NCBI GenBank assembly: GCA_046262935.1 | Contig: JBHELT010000047.1 | Location: forward strand, 1-15,358 | DNA: 15,358 nucleotides | Reading direction: 5' to 3' | Source: JBHELT01 sp046262935 | GTDB lineage: Bacteria > Actinomycetota > CADDZG01 > JAHWKV01 | Part shown: piece by piece, positions 6,587-12,855 of the stretch | How positions within the stretch are numbered: the stretch's first letter is position 1 | Layout: each line of letters opens with the position of its first letter | Translations under genes and position numbers: made by a program | The notes under the pieces: generated by a model | What the model was told of the DNA's origin: nothing | The model's input: only the letters and a program-made list of their open reading frames with translations | The model's database searches: none

Positions 6587-6611
6587 AAAAAAATGCTAGC
6601 TCCAGGCTAGC
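6587..6611 (-). terminator. Intrinsic terminator after the coiled-coil gene
   Basis: Read on the minus strand, GCTAGC, a 5-nt loop CTGGA and GCTAGC form a 6-bp stem, followed by one A and seven T residues. It starts directly after the TGA of the 58-residue gene. It is the only textbook rho-independent terminator I saw in the window. Confidence 0.85.
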
Positions 6612-6788
6612 TCAAACTCCTACGGAAATGGCCTCACGCTCAGATACGGCCTCGTCCGATACTCGCATCTCGAGGTCACGAAGGCGTGCCTCCAAGATCT
6701 CGATTCGAAGTACCAAGTCGTTCAACTTGTCCTTGTCTGACCCGAACTGAAGATCGGCCCAAGGCTCACGGATGTGTAGCTGCCTCAT
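6612..6788 (-). CDS. 58-residue coiled-coil protein
   Basis: This short gene encodes MRQLHIREPWADLQFGSDKD followed by a heptad-patterned helix (about 21-52) with L22, L25, V26/L27, I29, L32, L36, L39, V43 spaced for a coiled coil and rich in Glu/Arg/Asp. A ribosome site GAAAGGGG lies about 10 nt before the ATG, and an intrinsic terminator follows at once, which together make it convincing as a gene. No function can be assigned; small coiled-coil proteins of this type may act as oligomerising partners. It lies 179 bp downstream of fxsA on the same strand, which leaves room for its own promoter. Confidence 0.78.
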   Translation of the reverse strand: MRQLHIREPWADLQFGSDKDKLNDLVLRIEILEARLRDLEMRVSDEAVSEREAISVGV

Positions 6789-6803
6789 TGCAGACGTACC
6801 CCT

Positions 6804-6831
6804 TTCATTCCGTCCTGCTTCATTCCGTCCT
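6804..6831 (-). repeat. Two 13-bp direct repeats upstream of the coiled-coil gene
   Basis: On the minus strand AGGACGGAATGAA occurs twice with a 15-bp period (6804-6816 and 6819-6831), immediately before the ribosome site of the 58-residue gene. They may be a regulator's tandem half-sites or a leader RNA feature. Confidence 0.5.
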
Positions 6832-6967
6832 CTTAACTGCCTATTTCTTCCACCCCCGCCTTGATGCAGCTGCAGCGGACGCTGAAGCGCCCATTTGGTG
6901 TGGAGTAGGTAACAAGAGTAACACCGACGAAACGGCTGGTCTAGACCCCAAATTCGGTTAATACCGC

Positions 6968-7516
6968 CTAGCCGGAAGAATCGGATGGGCCCCCACTCGG
7001 GGGCCGAGTTATACCTTGCACGTCCCCGGCTGCCCCATCTTGGCCCGTGATCGGGGGCCCAACTGCCCCTACACGCACCACTTTCGCTGGGAAAGGGCCA
7101 TCGCCCGCTCCGAAATGGTCACCAAGGCGACCGAGCCGCCCTGATACAAACCGGCGAAGCAAGCTCGGCGTCCTTGCTTGAACCGCCTTTCGGATAACAG
7201 GCACGAGCAGCAAGGCTGCGAAAAAGTCGCTGATGAAGCCAGGGACTATGAATAGGACCGCCGCCAAAAGGAGCAAGCAACCGTCCACGATCTCGGCCGA
7301 AGGGACCTGGCCCGACCTCACCGTTCGTCGCAGGCTCTTGAACACTCCTGTCCCTTGCCGAAGGACCATGGTGAGCCCCAGGACACTGGATCCAAGAAGA
7401 AATGCCACAGTCGCGAGAACCCCTAAGTGCTCAAACGCCGCGATGATCACGGCGACCTCGAGGATCGCCCATAGACCCGATGCGATCGCCCACCGAATGG
7501 GCGGCGAGGAACCCAC
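6968..7516 (-). CDS. fxsA: FxsA family membrane protein
   Basis: The 182-residue protein has the FxsA layout: a first membrane segment (about 9-28) with conserved Glu20, a second segment (about 32-51) ending in GLTMVLRQG, a cytoplasmic stretch with SGQVPSAEIVDG (68-79), and a third segment pair around LLLLAAVLFIVPGFISD (81-97) and ALLLVPVIRK. In E. coli the gene's overexpression relieves F-exclusion of phage T7, but the cellular role is unknown. The C-terminal 50 residues are glycine- and proline-rich and probably disordered. The start is GTG; an in-frame stop just upstream limits the choice. There is no Shine-Dalgarno, and TACGCT lies 6 nt before the GTG. Confidence 0.88.
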   Translation of the reverse strand: MGSSPPIRWAIASGLWAILEVAVIIAAFEHLGVLATVAFLLGSSVLGLTMVLRQGTGVFKSLRRTVRSGQVPSAEIVDGCLLLLAAVLFIVPGFISDFFAALLLVPVIRKAVQARTPSLLRRFVSGRLGRLGDHFGAGDGPFPAKVVRVGAVGPPITGQDGAAGDVQGITRPPSGGPSDSSG

Positions 7517-7521
7517 ACTGT

Positions 7522-7528
7522 TAGCGTA
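7522..7528. promoter_or_regulatory. Overlapping divergent -10 hexamers between fxsA and the rhodanese-like gene
   Basis: The 7-bp core TAGCGTA reads TAGCGT on the plus strand, 9 nt before ATG 7537, and TACGCT on the minus strand, 6 nt before GTG 7516. Both fit TANNNT. Only 20 bp separate the two divergent starts, so both transcripts must begin at or near their start codons, with the rest of each promoter inside the opposite gene. Confidence 0.45.
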
Positions 7529-7536
7529 GCCGCTTC

Positions 7537-8148
7537 ATGCCGATAAGCCAGCTCTCCCAACAAAGGTGCACGACGCTTCGTTCCGCAGGAGCGATCGTTA
7601 TCGACCTTCGAGCCTACGCGGAACATCTCGCCCAGCGACCTCGCGGAAGCGTCAGCCTCCAGTTCGAAGCCGGACCGGGTTTCGGAGGAAGGGCGCGCGA
7701 TCTGTTGAGGCTCGGATCTTCTTTGATCATCATCGATGACGGACACCAACCGATCGACGATGCAGCCGCGATGCTCCATGGAAAAGGTTTCGCCGTGAAC
7801 GGATATGTACGGCTAGAAGACTCTCCGCAGATCATCGAAACGAAAGTCGTCGATGTTGATGACGCGCGTGACCTTGAACTATTGAACGTCGCCGACCCGG
7901 GAACCATCGAGGTCCCCAACGCAAGATTCATCCCGGCCGAGGACCTTTGGACTCGCGTCGACAGCCTGCAACCAAACTACAGGATCGGGGTACTCGCTGG
8001 ATGGGGCCTTCGAGCGGCGGCCGCCATCGGCATACTGGAGATGCTCGGATTCGAGGACCCCGTATTCGTCAGAACACTTCCGGCAGGAACGAAACCTCGA
8101 ACCACTTCAGCAGACCAACGGATATTCCGCGTGGGAGGGCCGGGTTGA
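7537..8148 (+). CDS. Degenerate tandem rhodanese-like protein without active-site cysteine
   Basis: The 203-residue protein consists of two rhodanese-like halves. The first (about 12-92) has AIVIDLRAYAEH, the GSVSLQFEAGPGFGG loop and LIIIDDG...GKGFAVNGYV; this matches the first rhodanese of metallo-beta-lactamase-rhodanese fusion proteins. The second (about 112-180) has NVADPGTIEVPNARFIPAEDL and then RIGVLAGWGLRAAAAIGILEMLGF, where the catalytic Cys loop reads AGWGLR. The only cysteine (Cys11) is far from either loop, so sulfur transfer is unlikely, and the metallo-beta-lactamase domain is missing. A regulatory or binding role is inference. Its TGA abuts the stop of the convergent YgjP-like gene with no gap. 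Confidence 0.75.
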   Translation: MPISQLSQQRCTTLRSAGAIVIDLRAYAEHLAQRPRGSVSLQFEAGPGFGGRARDLLRLGSSLIIIDDGHQPIDDAAAMLHGKGFAVNGYVRLEDSPQIIETKVVDVDDARDLELLNVADPGTIEVPNARFIPAEDLWTRVDSLQPNYRIGVLAGWGLRAAAAIGILEMLGFEDPVFVRTLPAGTKPRTTSADQRIFRVGGPG

Positions 8149-8826
8149 TCAGCTTTCGAGTCCCTTGGCGATGAGAAAACCTCGCGCCCTCTCCGTCAAC
8201 GGATAGCGGTTGACGAGTTTCCAGAATCGCTCCGAATGGTCAGGGGCGATCAGGTGCGCGAGCTCATGCACAACAACATAATCCTTGACCCATCCAGGCA
8301 TCCCCGCGAGACAGTCGGCGAGCCGTATGGTGGCATCGCCGAAAGTGCAAGAGCCATATCGGGAATTCTGGTTCGTAACGTAGGTTATAGACCGCCATTC
8401 GAGTTTGCCGTCGAAATAGCGTCGATTCAAAGACCGAGCTCTTCGGTCGAGATCGCCGGTGGAATTGAGTTTCTCGCGGCGCTCGCGTGCTTCGAAACGT
8501 TCGCGCATCTTGTCTATCCAATCGATCTCCTCCGCCCGCGACATGCGGGCGGGCAGGTAGACGATCAAAGTGTCCTTTTCGAGCTTTGCGGCGACGGTTC
8601 GCTTGCGCCGGTCCGAGCGCCGAACTTCGATGGCTTTCACGAAGGGCCCGTCGGCGAGCTCAGATTCAGTGGCGATGTTAAGGGGTGTCGTACTGGCCAG
8701 ATCGACCGCGAGAGCCTCGGCCGGCGCACTCATCGGGTGCATAGCCGGAGCCTCTGCCTGTGGCGACTGGCTTTCGTCACGCACCGCGGGCGTCACGAAA
8801 GACAGTTGGCCTGGGATCTCGCGCAA
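8149..8826 (-). CDS. YgjP-like (DUF45) zinc metallopeptidase domain protein
   Basis: The 225-residue protein carries the YgjP/DUF45 core in its C-terminal two thirds: RRSDRRKRTVAAKL (69-82), SRYGSC (155-160), IRLADCLAGMP, and the zinc site VVVHELAHLIAPDHS, with His187, Glu188, His191 and His197, followed by FWKLVNRYP. The family resembles SprT/WLM peptidases; its substrate is unknown. The first 55 residues are low-complexity (Ala, Pro, Ser, Glu) and unlike the family. The longest frame starts at TTG 8826 without a ribosome site. ATG codons at residues 29 and 32 would give a protein of about 195 residues and may be the true starts. Confidence 0.86.
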   Translation of the reverse strand: MREIPGQLSFVTPAVRDESQSPQAEAPAMHPMSAPAEALAVDLASTTPLNIATESELADGPFVKAIEVRRSDRRKRTVAAKLEKDTLIVYLPARMSRAEEIDWIDKMRERFEARERREKLNSTGDLDRRARSLNRRYFDGKLEWRSITYVTNQNSRYGSCTFGDATIRLADCLAGMPGWVKDYVVVHELAHLIAPDHSERFWKLVNRYPLTERARGFLIAKGLES

Positions 8827-8842
8827 AGATCGTGGATAGATA

Positions 8843-8852
8843 ACATCGATGT
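8843..8852. promoter_or_regulatory. 10-bp palindrome ACATCGATGT between divergent genes
   Basis: A perfect 10-bp palindrome lies in the 62-bp gap between the YgjP-like gene and the deformylase-like gene. Its place between two divergent starts would suit a shared operator. This is only a positional suggestion. Confidence 0.25.
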
Positions 8853-8888
8853 GATTATAGGTGGGGCCCCCGACAAAGAAGGTGAACC

Positions 8889-9311
8889 GTGCCGGTAAGA
8901 CAACTGATCACCTATCCGGACCAACGCGTCGCTCAGGTGGCCATCGAGATCGACAGCATCGACCAAGGCGTGATCGACACGGCACAGGACTTGATCGACA
9001 CCCTGAGCAGCACCCAGGGTTGCCTGGCACTTTCCGCTCCCCAGATCGGCGTCCCTCTGCGCATGATCGCGGTCTCGACGAAGGGCGCATACATCGTGGT
9101 GAATCCAACTATCAGCGCGAAGGACGCGATCGTAAGAGTCAAGGAGCGCTGTTTCTCGTACCCAGGACGAGTCGCGGAGGTCGAAAGGGCAGATCGCATC
9201 TTCCTTCGCGGAGTTTCAATCGAAGGCGCTCAGGTCGCCGCTGAGGTGACCGGGCTCGAATCAAGGTTGATCCAGCATGCGGTCGACCATCTCGATGGGA
9301 TCGTCATCTGA
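8889..9311 (+). CDS. Peptide-deformylase-like protein with catalytic Glu replaced by Ala
   Basis: The 140-residue protein has the three deformylase motifs in order: motif 1 as CLALSAPQIG (45-54), motif 2 as ERCFS (86-90) with metal ligand Cys88, and motif 3 as QHAVDHLDG (129-137) with metal ligands His130 and His134. In active deformylases motif 3 reads HExxH, and the Glu is the general acid/base. Here that residue is Ala131, encoded GCG. The metal site could still form, but standard N-formyl-Met deformylation is not expected. No fmt gene is adjacent, and the genome should hold a canonical def elsewhere. GTG 8889 follows a good ribosome site (GAAGGTG, 4 nt before the start). The length is somewhat short for the family (about 165-190). 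Confidence 0.87.
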   Translation: MPVRQLITYPDQRVAQVAIEIDSIDQGVIDTAQDLIDTLSSTQGCLALSAPQIGVPLRMIAVSTKGAYIVVNPTISAKDAIVRVKERCFSYPGRVAEVERADRIFLRGVSIEGAQVAAEVTGLESRLIQHAVDHLDGIVI

Positions 9312-9323
9312 CCTTTCGCCAAG

Positions 9324-9344
9324 TCACTATTGCTTTTATAGTGA
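9324..9344. promoter_or_regulatory. Inverted repeat operator and -10 hexamer of the HxlR gene
   Basis: TCACTAT (9324-9330) and ATAGTGA (9338-9344) form a perfect 7-bp inverted repeat with a 7-nt spacer. The right arm overlaps TATAGT (9337-9342), a TANNNT hexamer placed 7 nt before ATG 9350. A dimeric winged-helix protein bound here would cover the promoter, so autoregulation by the HxlR protein is likely. No good -35 was seen. Confidence 0.6.
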
Positions 9345-9349
9345 TCGGC

Positions 9350-10066
9350 ATGCGCAGCACGAAGGTCTACGGGCAATACTGCCCAGTCGCAAAGTCGTTG
9401 GACATCGTAGGTGACCGATGGACGCTGTTGATAGTGCGCGATCTGCTACGTGGCAAACAACGCTTCAAAGAACTGCAAGGCTCACTCCGCGGCATCGCAC
9501 CGAACCTTCTGTCCGACAGGTTGAAACGCCTCGAAGAGTCCGGTTTGGTAGTAAGGACGATCTTCAAACAGATCCCACCAAAGGTCGAATACACCTTGAC
9601 CGACACAGGTCGTGCCCTCGAATCGGTTCTGGGAAGTCTGGCCCGATTCGGCATGGCCAACCTTATGGAAGACCCCTCAAACGACGAGGTCATCGATCCG
9701 GGATTCATCTTCCAAGCCATGCCGTCGTTATTCGTAACGGCGCGGGCTAAAGGCATCGACGCCATTGTTCGGTTCGACATATCGGGCGACGGCGGGGGAA
9801 CCTGGTTCGTAAAGGTCTCTTCACGCGGATGCCGCGTGACAAGCCGGTCCGCAACCGATCCGACGGTGACCATCGCTACCGACGCCCATACGTTCGGGGC
9901 CATGGCAGTTGGTTCGCTTGATCCGAAGAAGGCAGGCTCCAAAGGAAAACTCAAGATAAGCGGGGACAAAGCCCTGGCCGAGCGCTTTCCTCACCTGTTC
10001 GTGAATCGGGACGATGCCATCGGGGCCTCACCGAAGGTAGCTCGGGGGCGAACCAGCGCCAGCTGA
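9350..10066 (+). CDS. HxlR-family regulator fused to an SCP2-like lipid-binding domain
   Basis: The 238-residue protein has an HxlR winged helix at residues 8-90: YCPVAKSLDIVGDRWTLLI (10-28), the recognition region GIAPNLLSDRLKRLEESGLV (48-67) and the wing with VEYTLTDTGRAL. The C-terminal part (about 135-217) resembles SCP2 sterol-carrier domains, with TWFVKVSSRGCRV, then DPTVTIATDAHTFGAMAVG, and GKLKISGDKALAERFPHLF. Such a domain can bind acyl or sterol-like ligands, so the protein is probably a ligand-responsive repressor. The frame is also open from GTG 9341, but that codon lies inside the operator and -10 hexamer, so ATG 9350 is preferred, giving a leaderless mRNA. Confidence 0.9.
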   Translation: MRSTKVYGQYCPVAKSLDIVGDRWTLLIVRDLLRGKQRFKELQGSLRGIAPNLLSDRLKRLEESGLVVRTIFKQIPPKVEYTLTDTGRALESVLGSLARFGMANLMEDPSNDEVIDPGFIFQAMPSLFVTARAKGIDAIVRFDISGDGGGTWFVKVSSRGCRVTSRSATDPTVTIATDAHTFGAMAVGSLDPKKAGSKGKLKISGDKALAERFPHLFVNRDDAIGASPKVARGRTSAS

Positions 10067-10137
10067 TCTTCGGCCCGACCGCGATATCCGATCCATTGTG
10101 CTTCAAGACCGAGATACCCCTAAAACCCTTGTGCCGT

Positions 10138-10174
10138 CCATTACTAGTTTTTTTATTGTAATGGCGGGTAAACT
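10138..10174 (+). promoter_or_regulatory. Promoter with 7-bp inverted repeat upstream of the START-like gene
   Basis: CCATTAC (10138-10144) and GTAATGG (10158-10164) form a perfect inverted repeat around a T-rich spacer. TAAACT (10169-10174) fits the TANNNT -10 and would give a leader of about 23 nt holding the ribosome site AAAAGGAG. The repeat lies where the -35 and spacer should be, so it may be an operator. It could instead form a hairpin at the end of the HxlR mRNA. Confidence 0.45.
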
Positions 10175-10203
10175 GTATGAGCCTCTTCAAAAGGAGCGAT
10201 TTG

Positions 10204-10695
10204 ATGACGAAAGTCAGCGAGCACATACAGATCAAGGGCGGGGCCGATCTTGCAGCCCTGATCCTTAGAAGACCCGATTCGATCGGTCGGTTCCCAGGCG
10301 TCGAGCATGCGTATGTCGGACAGCCCGGCCTAAGGATGCAGATGCGCATCCAACCGATGGGCATCACCCTGCACGACAGCGTCCTGCTTGCGTGGTCCAA
10401 AGACCGCGTCGACAACGACACTCACATCTACCCATTCCGGATCGAGGGTGGCAGATGGCTGCACGGTACCGGCGAGATGGCATTCGCCGATGCGCCTGCG
10501 GATTGCACGATGGCAACTCTTAGTTGGGAACCCGAGATACCGGCGACGCTGTCGGTGGTGCCGGGGATGCGCCGTGCCATAAAGAGGTGGCTCAAGCGCT
10601 CGTCTCGCGACTGGTTGGTTGCCATGAAGACCCAGATAGAACCGCGCAACGAATCCGCATGCGGGGCCTTTACACTCGCCGACGTGGGAGCGTAG
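10204..10695 (+). CDS. START/SRPBCC-like (polyketide cyclase/CoxG-type) protein
   Basis: The 163-residue protein starts VSEHIQIKGGADLAALILRR, then has DSIGRFPGVEHAYV, a central set of beta strands (45-62, 74-94, 100-109) and a final amphipathic helix (about 120-147) of the form RRAIKRWLKRSSRDWLVAMK. This succession of strand, short helices, beta sheet and long C-terminal helix matches SRPBCC proteins, which bind hydrophobic ligands in a cavity. It has no recognised catalytic residues. ATG 10204 is chosen over the in-frame ATG 10177 because AAAAGGAG lies 7-8 nt before it. It follows the HxlR-SCP2 gene; its lipid-like ligand may be what that regulator senses (inference). Confidence 0.62.
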   Translation: MTKVSEHIQIKGGADLAALILRRPDSIGRFPGVEHAYVGQPGLRMQMRIQPMGITLHDSVLLAWSKDRVDNDTHIYPFRIEGGRWLHGTGEMAFADAPADCTMATLSWEPEIPATLSVVPGMRRAIKRWLKRSSRDWLVAMKTQIEPRNESACGAFTLADVGA

Positions 10696-10703
10696 TTACA
10701 GCT

Positions 10704-11708
10704 TCATCTTGCGAACGTTTCGAGGATCAGCTGGTGATTCTCGATCAACCGCTCGGGGGCCACACGGTACCAAGGTCCCCCTAACGTGGCCTCGCTAACC
10801 ACACCTTCGAACTTCTTAGCCTTTTCGATCACCTCATCGGCAGTTCCGAACAAAGCGTAGGTCTCGGCCATCTCGGAGCTAACTATCGATGCCAGCTTCT
10901 GCATATCTTTGTGCTGATAAGCCTCTCGAAGCATCGGCACGACATCGGCGAACCCATGCAGTTCGAGCACCGGCAGATAAGAACGTGTCGTCGCATAGAA
11001 GCCGATCTGTTGACGGACCTCGCGCTCGGCTAAGGAACGGTCCTCACAGATCGAAACGATCAATTGTTGTGCGAGTTCTATGTCTTTCGGCTTTCGCCCC
11101 TCAGACAGTGCCCCCTTCTCGATGGAAGGAAGGACGATCTGCTTGATGTACTCGAGTGAAGTCATGGGATGACCAACCACACCGTCGGCAACCTCACCAG
11201 CAACCTCGTGCATGCGCGCGTTCACGGCGGCGAAAAAGATCGGGATATCGCGCCTCAGTGGCGGAGTGACGCGGGGCCAGGGTGACATGCTCACTTCGTA
11301 GAAACGTCCATGGAAATCGGGCTCTTCGCCGAAGAACCCTCCGATGAACGCCCGCATCGCAAGCGCGTACTCGCGCATCTTGGGGGCCGGATGCTCGAAC
11401 CTTGTCGAGAATCTTTGTTCGTTCACTCGCTTCACCTGTGAGCCCAGACCGCAGATGAAGCGCCCGCCGCTCAATTCGTCGAGGTCCACCGCGGTCATGG
11501 CTGTGATCCCTGGGCTCCGGGGGAAGGCCAATGCGATCGCCGTGCCGATGCGGGCCTTGGTGGTGTTGGTTGCCGCAAGCGCTGCGCCGATGTATGCCGT
11601 GGACGATGTCTCGGCGGTCCACACAGAGTCGAATCCGTGGGCCTCGACCGCTTTCGCCATCTCGCCAACGATCCCCAGGGGGCCGCCCACAACCATGCCG
11701 TACTTCAC
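10704..11708 (-). CDS. LLM class (luciferase-like) F420-dependent oxidoreductase
   Basis: The 334-residue protein is a TIM-barrel luciferase-like monooxygenase family member. It has the first strand MKYGMVVGG, the GFDSVWTAET segment (25-34), ARIGTAIALAFPRSP (52-66) with the non-prolyl cis-peptide bulge region, and ELSGGRFICGLGSQ (78-91) as usual in the F420-using subfamily (TIGR03617-like). The cofactor is inferred as F420, since actinobacterial members mostly use it; the substrate is unknown. The GTG start has an excellent ribosome site (GAGGAGG, about 6 nt upstream). It converges on the START-like gene with an 8-bp gap and diverges from the radical SAM gene, whose SOS box lies about 42 bp from its start. 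Confidence 0.92.
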   Translation of the reverse strand: MKYGMVVGGPLGIVGEMAKAVEAHGFDSVWTAETSSTAYIGAALAATNTTKARIGTAIALAFPRSPGITAMTAVDLDELSGGRFICGLGSQVKRVNEQRFSTRFEHPAPKMREYALAMRAFIGGFFGEEPDFHGRFYEVSMSPWPRVTPPLRRDIPIFFAAVNARMHEVAGEVADGVVGHPMTSLEYIKQIVLPSIEKGALSEGRKPKDIELAQQLIVSICEDRSLAEREVRQQIGFYATTRSYLPVLELHGFADVVPMLREAYQHKDMQKLASIVSSEMAETYALFGTADEVIEKAKKFEGVVSEATLGGPWYRVAPERLIENHQLILETFAR

Positions 11709-11740
11709 AAATGCCTCCTCGATCAGAAAGCAGACTACCC

Positions 11741-11769
11741 TTGGCCTAATCGAACATATGTTCTATCAT
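11741..11769 (+). promoter_or_regulatory. Promoter of the radical SAM gene with SOS (LexA) box in the spacer
   Basis: TTGGCC (-35, 11741-11746) and TATCAT (-10, 11764-11769) are 17 bp apart. The spacer holds TCGAACATATGTTC from 11750, whose core GAACATATGTTC (11752-11763) is a perfect 12-bp palindrome and fits the Gram-positive/actinobacterial LexA consensus CGAACrnryGTTYG. The -10 ends 6 nt before ATG 11776, so the mRNA should be leaderless. LexA bound here would block polymerase, which predicts induction by DNA damage. Confidence 0.75.
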
Positions 11770-11775
11770 AGTGTC

Positions 11776-12855
11776 ATGCGCTGGGACAACTTGCTCACAG
11801 ACAACAACCAGATGACAGCCAAGCTGCCGCTCTTCGCCGACGAGGCCGTTGTGCGGTCCTTCAAGACGCCCGAGTTCAAAGGGATGACTTTCTATGAAGT
11901 GAACGCCAAGAGCATCATCAATCACGTCGCAGGCGATCGCTTCGGCTTCAACTGGACCATCAATCCGTATCGAGGGTGCTCTCACTCATGCGTTTACTGC
12001 TTCGCTCGGCCAACACACACATACCTCGATTTCAACTCGGGCAGCGACTTCGACACCAAGATCGTTGTGAAGGTGAACGCGGTTGAGCTGTTGCGAACAG
12101 AGCTGCGCCGCAAGTCTTGGCCGGGTGCATCGATCGCGATGGGAACCAATACGGACCCATACCAACGAGCCGAGGGTCACTATCGTTTGACGCGCAAGAT
12201 CTTGATCGAGCTGAATGCAGCTCGGAATCCGTACTCGATACTCACGAAAGGCACATTGATACAACGCGACATCGATGTCCTGGTCGAGGGGGCTTCGATG
12301 ATGGACGTCAGCACTTGCTTCTCCGTTGGAACGATCGACGATGATGTGTGGCGCATGACCGAACCGGGGACCCCACATCCACTCAAACGACTCGAAGTTG
12401 TTCGTCGATTGAATGAGGCGGGAGTTCCGTGCGGAGTTCTGATGGCGCCAATCTTGCCCGGGATATCAGACGATCCCGATCTTTTGAAACGCACGGTCGA
12501 AGCGATCGCTGAAGCTGGCGCGACTTCGGTGTCACCCATAGTCCTTCATCTGCGCAAAGGAGTTAAGGAAGAGTTCATGTCGTGGCTCGAGGACGCGTTC
12601 CCGCACCTCACCTCGGGGTACATGAAGATGTATGGCCGAACAACGGCGCCTAAGGAAGTCACGGCGCCGATCGGCCGAGTTGTGGCTGCAACCAAGTCGC
12701 GGCTCGGCTATGCGACGAATTTAGTCTCCGCTAAGAGCGCGGATGCGGCCCCCAACATGGGGGCCGCACAGTCGCAGTTAGCCCTGGACCTCATGCCATC
12801 TCGCAAGCGCAAGGCTCCGAAGTGGGTCAAGGATCCACTAACGACAGGCCACTGA
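11776..12855 (+). CDS. Rv2578c/SPL-family radical SAM protein
   Basis: The 359-residue protein is closely similar in motif pattern to mycobacterial Rv2578c and belongs to the radical SAM group that includes spore photoproduct lyase. The Fe-S cluster motif is YRGCSHSCVYCFAR with Cys68, Cys72 and Cys75. It is followed by PTHTYLDFNSGSDFDTKIVVK (79-99) and GTNTDPYQRAEGHY (123-136), both family hallmarks. The reaction is unproven; a DNA-lesion or RNA-modifying role has been suggested for related proteins. The open frame extends back to 11344, but that part overlaps the opposite-strand oxidoreductase gene; ATG 11776, MRWDNLL, matches the family start and the promoter. The last 29 bp overlap the convergent zinc-ribbon gene. 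Confidence 0.93.
   Translation: MRWDNLLTDNNQMTAKLPLFADEAVVRSFKTPEFKGMTFYEVNAKSIINHVAGDRFGFNWTINPYRGCSHSCVYCFARPTHTYLDFNSGSDFDTKIVVKVNAVELLRTELRRKSWPGASIAMGTNTDPYQRAEGHYRLTRKILIELNAARNPYSILTKGTLIQRDIDVLVEGASMMDVSTCFSVGTIDDDVWRMTEPGTPHPLKRLEVVRRLNEAGVPCGVLMAPILPGISDDPDLLKRTVEAIAEAGATSVSPIVLHLRKGVKEEFMSWLEDAFPHLTSGYMKMYGRTTAPKEVTAPIGRVVAATKSRLGYATNLVSAKSADAAPNMGAAQSQLALDLMPSRKRKAPKWVKDPLTTGH

Noticed and set aside
11344..11775. N-terminal extension of the radical SAM frame
   Set aside because: It overlaps the LLM oxidoreductase gene on the other strand and the promoter with its SOS box; the family starts at the MRW of ATG 11776.
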